Notes under the pieces: model-generated
What the model was told of the DNA's origin: nothing
What the model saw: only the letters and a program-made list of their open reading frames with translations
Databases searched by the model: none
Shown: one piece after another, positions 42,342 through 52,379 of the stretch
Position numbering within the stretch: position 1 is the first letter of the stretch
Layout of the letters: every line of letters begins with the position of its first letter
Origin: Symbiodinium microadriaticum
Lineage: Eukaryota; Sar; Dinophyceae; Suessiales; Symbiodiniaceae
Length of the DNA: 64,000 nt
Direction: 5' to 3'
NCBI GenBank assembly: GCA_001939145.1
Contig: LSRX01000061.1
Coordinates: 253,215 to 317,214 of the forward strand
Position numbers and translations under genes: made by a program

Positions 42342-42622
42342 TTAATTAAGGCCTTCTCCCAAGTGAGTGTCAAAAAATCCAGATGAAACCCCCAGCGGAT
42401 TGAGGCATGTGCTGTTCCTGGTGGACGAGGCGCTTGCATCGTCGGAGTTCAAGAAAGAGGCTCAAACCGGGTCTTGTTGGTGGTGGGTTTAGGGGTGTGG
42501 CTTCGGGTGTAAGAGTTTTTGGCTGTGGGATTTCGTGCGCGGGCTTGGCGTGTTTGAAAATATCACCGGGCCCCGTGTCTTTGGCTGCGGTGGCGTTCTT
42601 TCCAGCTTGCGTGGGGGAATAG

Positions 42623-42889
42623 TTGCAAATGCCTGTGGTCATGACTCTTAACGTCAACTTGCCAAGAGTATCTGATTTAATGACAGAGAAAGCAAGACTT
42701 ATCAAGCAGGATGCTCCCGACAAGGGTCACGAAAGACACACCTCAACAGCCCCGGAGGCGCAGGCCAGAACTACACGAATCTCTATGCTCTATGCGTCTG
42801 CAGAACAGAGGTACAGGTACGGCACAGGCGATTTCATACGCCTTCCCAACATACACAGATACAGCGCTGAAATACTCCAACAGTACTGA
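42623..42889 (+). CDS. 88-codon open segment after acceptor-like site
   Basis: Begins after gcgtgggggaatag; an ATG lies at codon 3. Reads NVNLPRVSDLMTEKARLIKQ, then SMLYASAEQRYRYGTGDFIR and ends SAEILQQY. Hydrophilic and charged, good composition. The reverse frame (92 codons) is less convincing. No family recognised. Confidence 0.45.
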   Translation: MQMPVVMTLNVNLPRVSDLMTEKARLIKQDAPDKGHERHTSTAPEAQARTTRISMLYASAEQRYRYGTGDFIRLPNIHRYSAEILQQY

Positions 42890-43038
42890 GTGAGCTGCCG
42901 TGTAGTCTTGGGCCTGAGCCAACAGCAACCGACTCGGCATCCTAAGCCAGCCGCCCATCAATCGGCCCTGAGCTCTAACAGCCCAAACCCTACGTACCCA
43001 TAGTATCCATGCTAGTCCCATTTTTGGGTTAAACCTAT

Positions 43039-43094
43039 TATATATATATATATATATGTATACATATATATGTATACATATATATATATATAAA
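43039..43094. repeat. (TA)n microsatellite
   Basis: tatatatatatatatatgta and similar, self-complementary around tgtatacatatatatgtata. Confidence 0.95.
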
Positions 43095-43143
43095 TCTACA
43101 TATTAATAAGGATCCTATAAGGTAACCCTAGAAAGGAACTGCC

Positions 43144-43845
43144 GTGGAGACTCTAGGTATACACCAGGCCCAAAATGCACGTTCGAGTTACTTCTACGAC
43201 TCTTCCCAGCACCAGCACCACGCGTTATGGGCGGGCCTATTTTTCGTGGTGGCTTCCATTCTTCTGGGATCCGGATTTCACCCTGCAACAACCGCTTCGA
43301 GCGCAGAGGTCCCAATATTGGTGGAGACGCTGACGGGCCAACTTCAGGCTTTCCAAGCCAATGATTCCTTAGAGGTTTTGCTGTTTCGGGCTCCGTATTA
43401 TAAAAGGTTTTGTTTGTCAGGGCTGTGTAACACAATGTTACTAGTAAGATATACTGGCAAAATAGATTTACTTACGATACAGCCAGTCGAAGCAACAGTG
43501 GGCTTAGCAGTGGGGGGCTGAGGTTCGGGATCTCGCGCGTTCGGGGATTGTGGAGTTTCGGCAGGCAAGCGCTTAAATGAATTGCGGGTAGGTGCTGCTA
43601 TGGGCACAGTGCTTTCGTCCAGGAGTGTCGTGGTTTGCTCCGGAACCCTGACACAGTAGACCGGATACACACCTGGGGTCACAGAAGACGTCAAGTTCGC
43701 ACATGAGAGTTCCACAGAGTCCTGCAACTTTACTGTCATCGTGGTTTGCAGCGACATGGTGGTACTGCGGCTTCGATGGTCGTCCCCTCCATTGCTGCCT
43801 TTGGAGTTCTTGTCACTGCCCCTACATCCCCAAAGGTCTTGAGCT
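43144..43845 (+). pseudogene. One reading frame with two in-frame stops
   Basis: The same + frame is open for 125 codons to TGA (43519), 45 more to TAG (about 43657), then about 62 more to about 43845. It includes a hydrophobic segment WAGLFFVVASILLGSG near the start and Ser/Val-rich sequence later. It could be a decayed single-exon copy or separate exons. A 119-codon reverse frame with ATG (43398-43757, MSLQTTMTVKLQDSVELSCA) competes. Confidence 0.35.
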
Positions 43846-44017
43846 AGGGCACAAGTTCTCTGAGCAGACTTGGCAACCCCCCCCTCCCTGTGTTTTCTCC
43901 GAAGCCCTGGGCCGAGGGCATCACGTCGCTGGTTCTCTTCAACTCCGCGGGCGTGGACTCGAGCCTTTGTAGCTTGCCAGAGCTCCAGGATCTAGGACCG
44001 ATGTATACCGATATTGA

Positions 44018-44199
44018 AGAAAAAACACTGAACCCAGGTTCGGGCATCCATCTTGTGCATATGTGTGGCTTGGGAGCTTAATTCGGCTTACGCTGGACCG
44101 TCCTGGGAAGTTGCCCGGGGCTCGGTATGAATTCCTTTGCCGAACCGAGAAACAACTGAGCCCGAAGGCCCGGAACTCTGAAGCTGCAAAGCAGCAACG
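44018..44199 (+). CDS. Candidate exon ending at GTTTGGGG
   Basis: Open from TGA at 44015. Reads LIRLTLDRPGKLPGARYEFL then TEKQLSPKARNSEAAKQQ, and ends where GTTTGGGGTTTAGGG begins (44200). G-rich array 44200-44290 follows. No ATG. Product unknown. Good example of an array starting at a donor. Confidence 0.45.
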
Positions 44200-44290
44200 G
44201 TTTGGGGTTTAGGGTTTAATGAGGTTTAGGGTTTAGGGTTGAAGGGATGTTGAGGGCTTAGGGCCTTAGGGTTTAGGGTTTAGGGTTTGG
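44200..44290. repeat. G-rich telomere-like array
   Basis: gtttggggtttagggtttaa, ggtttagggtttagggttga and cttagggtttagggtttagg-type words. Confidence 0.85.
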
Positions 44291-44399
44291 GGCATCATGT
44301 ACTGTACGATATCAAAGCACCTCTGCCTCTTGCAAGCCGCTGCATCTTCACGTTGCAAGCTCATAAAGCATCCCTACTGTAAACCTGAAGCGTAAACAT

Positions 44400-44435
44400 C
44401 ACTGTACCCCGATCACATCACTGTACCCCGATCCT
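44400..44435. repeat. 18-bp tandem duplication
   Basis: atcactgtaccccgatca followed by catcactgtaccccgatc. Confidence 0.85.
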
Positions 44436-44927
44436 AAACATACCGAGATTTGATCCTAAACCCCATGGGCCCTAAACTGTAAACCCAGTAGTTGCGAGCC
44501 TTGCCTACACCTAGAAATCTAAGCCATCAATCCAGAACAACTTTCCCCTAAACCTGCAGATTCCGAAGCCCCAAACCCCAAAACAAGTTACAACAAAACC
44601 ATGACAAGAACATGATCACTTGAAGCACCCCAACCCTGTTCCCAAGTTGACACGTCGCAGTTCGGTTTAGAATTTCTAATGTGTATGACTTGCGCGTGTC
44701 GGGCTACACCGTAAGCCGTAAACCCTAAAACCTAACGACCTAATAGTTACAGAACATCACTCCCTGGTGGCGTGCATTTTCCATAGTTGTACTAGCCAAT
44801 AATAATCACATCTTCACTACGTAGTGGCAGCAGGATAGAATACCAATCATACATAACCTGAGTATCATTGCAATGTAGAACTGGTTATGATTATGAACTT
44901 TTTGGTTTTGAGTTTTTGCCATCTCAG

Positions 44928-45028
44928 GCGTTCCCTGGGGTGCGTCGAGCTCCTTCCCTGCACGCTTCGGCGACCGCTGGGCGAAATCCGGCGCACGCGG
45001 CGGAGGCGGAGCTGTCGAGGGCTTTCAG
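44928..45028 (+). CDS. Candidate exon with strong acceptor
   Basis: gagtttttgccatctcag is a textbook acceptor. Reads AFPGVRRAPSLHASATAGRN then HAAEAELSRAF with high G/C third positions, ending at GCTTTT (GC donor) or continuing to TGA at 45054. Product unknown. Confidence 0.45.
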
Positions 45029-45270
45029 GCTTTTCTCTTTATATGAGGTCTCATGAATTTAAGCGTACGGCTTTGGCTTGGTATGAGGTTTCTCTAAGGT
45101 TCAGGGCTGTTAGAAGGGTTTGAAATAGTTTTCTGGTTGAGGGTGTAGGGAGTTTTGCAGACAGTTTTGCTTGTTGAGGGCGATGGCCTCTCGCTTATTT
45201 CGGCTACCGGGTGATACTTTCCAACTGCAACCAGAAAGTGACGCACCTTGGGAGAAGCCTAAAATCTAAG

Positions 45271-45499
45271 CATTCATACCTCGCCGCAAGATTTTGGGGC
45301 TTACTTCAACCCATGCCAGGATGCCGGCGATGGGATTGATTTGAGGTTGAACATCTCAGAGACTTCTGAACCCAGAAGCAAGCCAGTGAACCTAAGCAAA
45401 AAGCCGATGCCCTCAACTTCTTCTGAAGATGTGAACGGCCCTGAAGCGTCAAAGGGCCGAAGATGGTCGGGCTTGAGGGATGGTTGGAGTTTTCATAGG
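45271..45499 (+). CDS. 76-codon open segment, product unknown
   Basis: Open from TAA (45260) to GTTTGAGAG at 45500. Reads TSPQDFGAYFNPCQDAGDGI, then ISETSEPRSKPVNLSKKPMP. Ser/Lys/Glu/Pro-rich and hydrophilic. A 147-codon reverse frame overlaps with composition closer to random. Confidence 0.45.
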
Positions 45500-45554
45500 G
45501 TTTGAGAGAGGTCTTAAGGTTCAAGGGCTCCGGCTTGAAGTATTTGCTATGCAG

Positions 45555-45605
45555 GCTTTGCAGCTTTCTGGATGCAAACTTGAGGGACTTGGTTTCTACA
45601 CAGAG
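45555..45605 (+). CDS. Candidate 17-codon exon
   Basis: Acceptor gtatttgctatgcag, reads ALQLSGCKLEGLGFYTE, donor GTAATC. Whole-codon length. Another + frame is open across it. Confidence 0.35.
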
Positions 45606-46055
45606 GTAATCTGGCTGCCGGGATTCTCTATGCGTCGGACTCGATGATTTCCAAGCTCGCCAAGGACCGTGGGGCTTGAGGGTAGGCAAGTAACTATGCA
45701 AGCCCTCTCTTGCGGTTGGCTCGGGTGTGATTTGAACTGCAAGCCCCAAAACAGGGGCGTTAGCAGGCGATTGATCTTACTGCATGTCTAGCTTGAGTCC
45801 TGGAAATAGCAAGCCCTCAAGCCACTATCCTATTGCCATGGTATCGACAGGTAGTACCTTCACAGCCAAAGATCGCCGTTTGGCTTTCTACTAATCCACG
45901 GCTCCAACTCTCATCCCCTCAAAAACTACCCTTGCGACCCGACAGCCCCGTTCCGCCTTGTCATATCCCAGGAGATCCTAAATTCAATAAGGCTTCTGTA
46001 AGCCTTGTAAACTCCAAACCCTAAACCCGAAACTGACTGTTGCCTCGTATTCCAG

Positions 46056-46112
46056 GAGACCGAGGCAGAACTCCTCTCCGCCGGCGCGCCCTGGCGAAGG
46101 CACCGGGCCCTT
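46056..46112 (+). CDS. Candidate 19-codon exon between opposed arrays
   Basis: C-rich array (46010-46030), then gttgcctcgtattccag, an excellent acceptor. Reads ETEAELLSAGAPWRRHRAL, then GTTTGGGCGATTTAGGGG. Almost every third position is G or C. No domain recognised. Confidence 0.5.
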
Positions 46113-46193
46113 GTTTGGGCGATTTAGGGGTTTGGTTTAGGGATCTTTGGGGCAGAAGGTGTAAGGTTTTTGTTTGCGCTAGCGTCTGAATTA

Positions 46194-47056
46194 TGGCTCA
46201 TTTGTGTACTTCTTTCGCCCGCTTATCATGTTATTATCGCGGCGTTGAGCAATCGGTGAGGCACATTCTCCGCATGTTCCAACAGTGTGCCTCCGGTCAT
46301 CTGGGTACTCAGCAAGTGGGCTAGCTGGAGCACCTCCCAGCAAAGCCCAAAGCCCCGACGACATGAAACATGAGGAGTCTAGACTGTACTCTTTCTGAGG
46401 ATTCCTTTGTGACCCATGAAAAAATATCCCCCCCCCCCCCACAACTGCTAAGATCATTAACCATCAATCAACGATCCTGACAGAAACCCACCCATTAACG
46501 GATCCTTACAGGAATCCTTTGTGCCGCCTTATACGCTCCTCAACTCGAGGCTCCGGCCTGGCATGGAAATCGACACCACATCTGGTGAAGGTGCTCGTGG
46601 CCTCCTAGCAAGCTTGAAGAAGGGTAACAAACTCGGGAAGTGAGAGATATGAGTCGAGGCCTGTACGAGGGCTACATGGGGGCTTGGTAAGTAGGGCTGT
46701 CATAGTGGGCTACGATAAATTGTCGCAGTAGCCCGCCATATCGGGTTTTGCTCAGGCAGCTGTAGGGTTCTATGCTGTCTTAAGCATAGTCTGGCATAGT
46801 GTCTCAGCATATCCCCGTATAGTCCCTATGCAAGCATTTACTTTGATTTACCCCAAGAAGTGACGTGCTGGGCAGGCCCCAGTGTTCATCATTCCGGGAG
46901 CATCACTCTGCTTTCGCAGTCTAGGTTTGGGGCGTATGGTTGGAGGATGATGGCTTTGTGGAGGAGATTCACATTAGGAGCTTCACATTTGCCCACTCTC
47001 GAGTGCATGCCTCGTCTGCACCACCAGCCCATCCGTACGCCTTAGTCCTATCATAG
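46194..47056. other. Stretch with weak frames
   Basis: A 43-codon + frame with ATG at 46194 (MAHLCTSFARLSCYYRGVEQ), a poly-C run at about 46429-46440, degenerate pentamer-like sequence at 46740-46820, and a 61-codon + frame at 46860-47042. Nothing firmly bordered. Confidence 0.35.
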
Positions 47057-47099
47057 GCCATGGTCATGTTTGCTGTTGCCGTGTCCCGGTTGCACACTT
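47057..47099 (+). CDS. Candidate exon with GTAAGG donor
   Basis: Acceptor cctatcatag, reads AMVMFAVAVSRLHT, donor GTAAGG (47100). Hydrophobic, so it may be part of a membrane helix. Confidence 0.4.
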
Positions 47100-47201
47100 G
47101 TAAGGGGCCTCAATGAAACGAAACTTAAACCTTAAACGGCCCTAGGACTCATAGGATCATAGGATCCACTCAGATTCATAATCAATTGCAAGGTACTGTA
47201 G

Positions 47202-47249
47202 CACTGTGCGCATCAGGTGCCGTCGTCGAGGATGCAGCAGTCCCAGAGG
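47202..47249 (+). CDS. Candidate 48-base exon
   Basis: After aggtactgtag reads LCASGAVVEDAAVPE, then GTGCAGTGTTTAGG. G/C-rich third positions. Confidence 0.35.
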
Positions 47250-47304
47250 GTGCAGTGTTTAGGTATCAGGCCTGACGAGGTGTAGAGTGGGGTTGAGTGC
47301 TTAG

Positions 47305-47445
47305 GTCGCCGTAGTTGCAGCACAACAGCAGAGGCCCGGAGGTTCGCTTATTCCCTTGACGCTATCCAAAAGAACAGTTTGGAAGTGTTGTGGACATCTG
47401 GTCTGCACTGATTTGTTGAAAAGCCTCCCACAGCAAGTGGAAAAT
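47305..47445 (+). CDS. 47-codon open segment, product unknown
   Basis: Starts after gagtgcttag. Reads VAVVAAQQQRPGGSLIPLTL, then SKRTVWKCCGHLVCTDLLKS, to TGA at 47446 (or a GTGGAA donor just before). Confidence 0.4.
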
Positions 47446-47754
47446 TGATGCTCTGAAAGCGTTGAGCCCTAGGCCCTGTCTATGGGTCCTAACGCCGATT
47501 CCCTGAACCTACTCGAGCTTGCAGGGCTGTGGATTTTATTTTTTTAGAGATGCTTTCAGGCATTCGGCAGAGTAAGGGGTCTCGATGGGGCGGGCATCGT
47601 CTGGCGGACATTGCGTCAACAAACAAGTCTGCACATAAAACGAGACCTCTGGCACTGGACCCTCAACCTCAAACGAATCCTACTAAGAAAAGTTATCATC
47701 TCTGCACCTCATGAGCGAAAGAGATGAAGGCCTTGAGCTGGGGTAGCTCACTAG

Positions 47755-47877
47755 ATTGCACGGTTGCATCTGGTGAATCTAGTGTAGAGTGCGGTCACAT
47801 CCAAGAAACCTTCGAAGACAAAGATGGAAAGGTCACTTTCGACTTCCAGGGCCCTTCCCACCTTGAGGCGGGGATGA
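47755..47877 (+). CDS. Candidate exon, acidic segment
   Basis: Acceptor gtagctcactag. Reads CTVASGESSVECGHIQETFE, then DKDGKVTFDFQGPSHLEAGM, ending near GTTCAGAGTTTATGGGTTTAG. DKDGKVTFDF is EF-hand-loop-like in composition (D-K-D-G-x-V-x-F), but only one loop is visible, so not assigned. Confidence 0.45.
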
Positions 47878-48016
47878 GTTCAGAGTTTATGGGTTTAGGG
47901 TTTAGTGTATGATGTGTATCACGACCTGAACAGGAGGGTTGGAGACGTTTCTCACAACCTGAGTCTCACAGACTTAGTACCGCAATCGTTACGCATAGCT
48001 GGCCTCCAAGGTGCTG

Positions 48017-48208
48017 TATATCCACAAAGCGCCTCTGACTGACCTTCCTGCACACAAGATTCGTTCTTTGCGCGAAACAGTGTCGAGAGCCTCGAAATCC
48101 ACTAACTTCTGCTTCGAACTGTATGTGCCTGCAGGAAGGGCGGGGCCGGATTCCAAGCGTGCACGCATGTATAAATGCCTTGTCTGGAGCATGTTCTTAT
48201 CTGCATGA
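48017..48208 (+). CDS. Open segment, product unknown
   Basis: After agctggcctccaag reads VLYIHKAPLTDLPAHKIRSL, then RETVSRASKSTNFCFEL, open for 64 codons. The reverse frame of 129 codons is largely repeat. Confidence 0.35.
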   Translation, partial: YIHKAPLTDLPAHKIRSLRETVSRASKSTNFCFELYVPAGRAGPDSKRARMYKCLVWSMFLSA

Positions 48209-48299
48209 ATGCTCGCATGGATGGATGAATGTATCATATGGCATCGTATATAGTGACTTACTGTAGTGTACGGTAGGCTAGGGTAGGTGGATAGGTTTT

Positions 48300-48380
48300 G
48301 TATGCATGTATGTACACATGTACATATGGAACGGAAATATATACGTACGTACATACCTACGAAGGTGTGTATTTTCATTC

Positions 48381-48411
<31 letters not shown>

Positions 48412-48740
48412 CATATTATATGTATGTATCAATGTATCAACATACCGATGTATTAGTGCAATCATGCATCTATGCATGAATTTATCTATGCATGCAAGTA
48501 TAAGCATATGTATGTATGGACGAATGTATGTATGTTGTTTGTGTGTACATAGCATGCGTGCATGTATGTACCTGTTCTATATGTATTTGAGTTATGGCAT
48601 GTATGAACGCATTTGTGTATGCATGTATGTAATGGTATTGTAATGTAATGTAATGTAATGTATTGTAATGTAATGTAATGTAACGTAACGTAACGTAAGG
48701 CAAGGTAAGGTAATGTAATGTACTGTAATGTATGTCTCTG
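48300..48740. repeat. (GTAT)/(TGTAA)-type repeats
   Basis: tatgtatgtacacatgtaca and similar, (TA)n at 48380-48418, then TGTAA pentamers with drift (taatgtaatgtaatgtattg, gtaacgtaacgtaacgtaag). Confidence 0.85.
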
Positions 48741-48742
48741 TG

Positions 48743-48930
48743 CGTGTATGTATGTATGTATGTATGTATGTATGTATGTATGTATGTAGGTAGGTAGGTA
48801 GGTAGGTAGGTAGGTAGGTAGGTAGGTAGGTGGGTAGGTAGGTAGGTAGGTAGGTAGGTAGGAAGGGAGGTAGGTAGGTAGGTAGGTGGGTAGGTAGGTA
48901 GGTAGGTAGGTAGGTAGGTAGGTAGGTGGG
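48743..48930. repeat. (GTAT)n then (GTAG)n microsatellite
   Basis: About 40 tetranucleotide units, switching from GTAT to GTAG at about 48787. It ends 7 bases before the AG of the next exon candidate, so it may lie in an intron end. Confidence 0.95.
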
Positions 48931-48937
48931 TGTGTAG

Positions 48938-49085
48938 GCACAGCGCATGACAAGAAAGAGCCTCGGCCTAGTTTATTGTATGGACCTTATGGAGCTTATC
49001 CGGAGAACGGGGTCAGTCGAAGCCAGCTGACCCTCCGTGCTCGTGCAGATTCCGATAACTCTACACGAGTCCTGATGCAAAACAG
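48938..49085 (+). CDS. Candidate 49-codon exon ending at GTTTACGGTTTAGGG
   Basis: After gtgggtgtgtag reads TAHDKKEPRPSLLYGPYGAY, then ENGVSRSQLTLRARADSDN, and ends MQNR before GTTTACGGTTTAGGG (49086). Balanced, hydrophilic, G/C-leaning third positions. A second frame is open for 33 codons only. Product unknown. Among the strongest single candidates. Confidence 0.5.
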
Positions 49086-49197
49086 GTTTACGGTTTAGGG
49101 TTCATTAAGAGCCCAGCTGGAAACAAAGGTTCAGAGGATTTACGGGGCTTTTGGCTCATGAGCTACCCACCGATGTGCTCTGTAGAGTCAGGCCCTG

Positions 49198-49383
49198 TTG
49201 TGTGGCGTTGAGTGCAGAGTGCAGGTGAAGTGGAGGGCCAGAGCAAGCACGCAAGAGTCCAGCAACCTCTCAGTGGTCGACAGGAAAGAGGCCTGTTTCG
49301 ACAGTAGTAGTACCCTTCCTCCCCCTTCCATTGGGGTTTTCTTATGGGGGCCGAATAATCAACAGGAAAAGGATTCCCCTTGA
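49198..49383 (+). CDS. Open segment, product unknown
   Basis: 61 codons reading KWRARASTQESSNLSVVDRK, then a Ser/Pro-rich stretch to TGA at 49381. An acceptor-like gtgcagagtgcag precedes about codon 10. Confidence 0.35.
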   Translation: MCGVECRVQVKWRARASTQESSNLSVVDRKEACFDSSSTLPPPSIGVFLWGPNNQQEKDSP

Positions 49384-49698
49384 CTATCTGCAGAACCCAG
49401 TGCGGGGTTCGGCGATAAATAAGTAAGGGTCGAACATGTCAGCAACGCCAACGGAAAACAAGATAACATCATCACAGAACTGTTTGTGAGCCAGTCCAAA
49501 CCCACGAGGTTCCGAAGATTCAAGTCTGTAGACCATTACCAATTCTTGCAGAAGCCACAAATATAAAATATCGATGAGAACAAGACTCCGTTTTGACTTC
49601 TTTTTGTGAGCATGGGAAAGTATACCACAAGGGCCCAGGAAGTCTAGCATGAGCCTCACTGAGCTGTTGCTTCGTGGAAGCGTTCCATCGACAGCCAA
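49384..49698 (-). pseudogene. Possible non-LTR reverse transcriptase fragment
   Basis: The reverse frame (104 codons) contains AHKQFCDDVILFSVGVADM, similar to the catalytic F-A-D-D box of LINE-type reverse transcriptases with Ala changed to Cys. About 40 codons upstream the neighbouring frame reads SQNGVLFSSIFYI, resembling the preceding RQGCxLSPxLFNI box. Spacing fits a frameshifted RT relic. Both boxes are imperfect, and the + strand also has an open frame, so this is tentative. Confidence 0.3.
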
Positions 49699-49725
49699 TG
49701 GACTACGTTTGGATTGAGTCGTTGA

Positions 49726-49827
49726 GTTTATGAGTTGCCGGCGGGTGCGATGATGGCTGGGCTCATCGAAAACCAGCTACTAGCAGAGGAGAAACACTCA
49801 GCGACACTGGTAGGATGTCTGGCACCC
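49726..49827 (+). CDS. 34-codon open segment, product unknown
   Basis: From TGA at 49723 reads ELPAGAMMAGLIENQLLAEE then KHSATL with a GTAGGA donor-like site, ending TGA 49828. Amphipathic helix. Another + frame is open here. Confidence 0.3.
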
Positions 49828-50101
49828 TGAATCGGGAGCCTTCGGGACCACAGGGCAGCCGCTTCAGAAATCTTCTGAACCCCCAGCATTCTGTCATCCT
49901 CCGAGCTCGAGATCCCAAGCGGAAGCTCGCACCTGAGGCCTGAGACCCAGGATCAGAGACACCAAAGCCCTGGAACCCAGCCCTGTCGGAGCCTGACACG
50001 ACACTCCCGGCTCTTTGCCGGACTTGTTTCTTGGAGCCCCCGAAGCACCAAACTTGGCTTTCAAATGGAGCCCTGCACTCCCCCCTCACGTAAAGTAGGA
50101 A

Positions 50102-50180
50102 GCAAAACCAGGCAGGAACAAAAAAGGGCCCCTAAGCCCTAAAGCCCTAAACAAAAGGCCCCTAAGCCCTAAAGCCCCAT
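50102..50180. repeat. Direct duplication within C-rich array
   Basis: aaaaaagggcccctaagccctaaagccc and aaaaggcccctaagccctaaagcccc repeat at about 38-base spacing. Further drifted copies run to 50210. Candidate exon 50230-50274 (PRLPVKVGLLRAEW, GTGAGG) follows. Confidence 0.75.
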
Positions 50181-50963
50181 AAAGCCCCTGAGCCCCCCGG
50201 CCTCGCCCCCCTGGCCTCGACTCCCAAAGCCCCGCGGCTTCCTGTGAAGGTTGGGCTCCTAAGAGCGGAGTGGGGTGAGGCACCGGTCCTTGAATGCCCT
50301 TTTAAGGGGGTCATACTTTGGGGACGTTTGGGGGGCTTCAGACTCTAAAGCTTAGTCAGGGGTTTCTTGCAGGTTCAAGTTTTGTCGTATTGGGATTGGG
50401 GATGTTTTAGGGCTTGGGGGAAGTTTGGGACTCGGGATGTTTTTGGGGTCGTTCAGGGTCAGTGGAAGGGCCTACAACGGCTCTCTCCATTCGGACTCCT
50501 ATTGCATAAGCGGTTCCTCTTCCGGGCTCCTCTGAAGCGTTTCCTTGCAAGGTTCCTATTAGGGCTTAGTGTGTAGGGATCAAGGGCTTCCTATTACGGG
50601 GTTCTTATTGGGGCTTATCGTGTCGGGTTCCTATTACGGGGATCCTGTGAGGGTTTAGCTTCATGTCAGCTGTCTGGGCCCTTATTTGCTGGCAGCCCCC
50701 CGGCTGCCAGAAGCTTTGTGAACCCTGAAAGCCGTAAGGTCGAAACCGTCTTTCAATCCTAAAGGAAAGCAGCTCTATGAAGGAATGAATGTAGATAAAC
50801 ACGAATATCAACAAGCATCTGCATGAACACGTGGGTTGATACACATAGTTCCGTAAGTTTACATATACATGTGTTATGTGTACATAATGTGAACACATAA
50901 GGATAAGCATAAGTAAGATTACACATATACGCGCCTCATCGCCTGAGCCAAGTCTCTTCCCAG

Positions 50964-51072
50964 GGCTCTTTCTCGGAGTTTCGCCTCCCAGCGGATCTGG
51001 GCGCGCCCCGCGCGCCCGCAGACGTGGCAGCAGAGACGACGTTCGCTGTTTTCACGCCGCCCGGGACGATCT
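50964..51072 (+). CDS. Candidate 36-codon exon with strong acceptor
   Basis: agccaagtctcttcccag is a good pyrimidine-rich acceptor. Reads GSFSEFRLPADLGAPRAPAD, then VAAETTFAVFTPPGTI, ending before TGAGTTTTCGG (stop, or a GA donor as reported in dinoflagellates). Very G/C-rich third positions. The overlapping reverse frame is Arg/Ser-rich, as expected for an antisense read. Product unknown. Confidence 0.5.
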
Positions 51073-51214
51073 GAGTTTTCGGATGATGGTATCTCTGGGT
51101 TTTTGAATTTCTGATGGGAGCAGGGGACCTTGTTCGGCCTTCAGAGCCTTCTTGTAGATGTAGACACACAAAAAATGTCGCTGCAGCAGCATCTCTAGGA
51201 GCTGCACACTACCA

Positions 51215-51299
51215 CCTACTAGTACTACTGTAGTACTAGTACTAGTACTAGTACTAGTACTACTACTACTACTACTAGTACTACTACTACTACTACTAG

Positions 51300-51344
<45 letters not shown>

Positions 51345-51350
51345 AACGAC
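51215..51350. repeat. (TAC)n trinucleotide repeat
   Basis: tagtactagtac units then about 25 TAC/ACT units ending acgacgacg. In one + frame it would encode a Ser/Thr run leading into ANTSFPVSEDLELRGCGH. In the reverse strand it gives poly-Val. Confidence 0.95.
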
Positions 51351-51379
51351 GACGACTGCAGCAAATACTTCATTCCCAG

Positions 51380-51435
51380 TCTCTGAGGATCTCGAACTTC
51401 GCGGTTGTGGGCACTGAGGCGAACAGGCCGGAGTT
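51380..51435 (+). CDS. Candidate exon after the TAC repeat
   Basis: Acceptor acttcattcccag, reads SLRISNFAVVGTEANRPEL, donor GTAGGT. Two other + frames are open across it, one running on to 51585 (RVSWNASACIGLLTEEGLRR). Confidence 0.35.
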
Positions 51436-51567
51436 GTAGGTTTCTCCAGATCCGGGTTTCTTGGAATGCATCTGCTTGCATAGGATTGTTGACAGAAGAA
51501 GGACTTCGAAGGAGACCACAATTAACAGACGCCGAGTTCTTGTTCACACGGTGTGTTTCGCTAGCTC

Positions 51568-52193
51568 CTAGTCGTTATAGCTGATTGGGACGATAGCTTC
51601 AGAACAACATCGGGTCATGGCTCTGTGGACGTACTTCTCTTGCATCACACTGCTCAACTGTCCAGGCTTTACACGTGCAATGTTGGATTTAGGCGCAGTA
51701 GGACACCCAGCTTTGGCTATTTTGCCTAAAACCCGGGCAGCAATGCGTTCACATAGTTCGCCGGGGGGCGGGGGTGAAGCTGCGAAGAGGCTGGCGCGAT
51801 CGAAGTGGCATGTGCGTGGAAGCTCTACCGTTCCTTCTGATAGTTTCGCGACTGCTTTCAAGGCAGCCGTCATATAGAATGACTCGTACCTGTACTGGTC
51901 AAGCATCTTCGCATCACTGGAGAGTTTGGGTCTCTGCACTTATAACAGCTAGCCCAGAAGCAGAGTGGCATGCGATGCCTGCTAATTTAATGCCTCCAAA
52001 ATATAATGAAAGTACGTACAGCATGCTCTCACACTCATTGTACTGCCTCTGTAAGTGTCTCCTGATTGAGCAAAAATTCACAGGCTCCTGGGCCAAGTCT
52101 CGGAATGCGCAGCCCAGCTGCACTGCAGCGGCTGCCGGGTCTCCATGTAGCTCGGCAGCGGAACTCCAAGGATAGTAGGGGATTCGTTGTGAC
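51568..52193 (-). CDS. Possible two-exon reverse-strand gene piece
   Basis: Reverse frame 52193-51985 (reads ..CAFRDLAQEPVNFCSIRRHL..) meets GTACGT, and a 124-codon reverse frame 51939-51568 (KMLDQYRYESFYMTAALKAV..) begins after gtgcagag. A GT-AG intron of about 90 bases would join them in phase. + strand frames of 99 (51581-51874) and 133 codons (51774-52172) oppose it, so strand is unresolved. Confidence 0.3.
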
Positions 52194-52379
52194 TATAAGA
52201 AGCGTGGGGTGCAAATCCTGAATGCGCCTTGGTCACCTTTTGGCTTCGTTGGCTTGTGATGGCAGGTCCATGTCTACGCTAGCTTGATTTTGGTCAAAGT
52301 CTCAAGTGGTTCAAGTGTAGATAAGGCCGGTGAACATAGCTATACAGTTATAACTTGAATCTGTTTTGGGTGTTGGATC

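Noticed and set aside
47755..47877. EF-hand from DKDGKVTFDF
   Set aside because: The loop lacks the later conserved positions and there is no second loop or flanking helix pattern.
48486..48953. 118- and 155-codon reverse frames of YLPTYLPT and IHTYIHTY type
   Set aside because: Translation of the GTAG/GTAT microsatellite.
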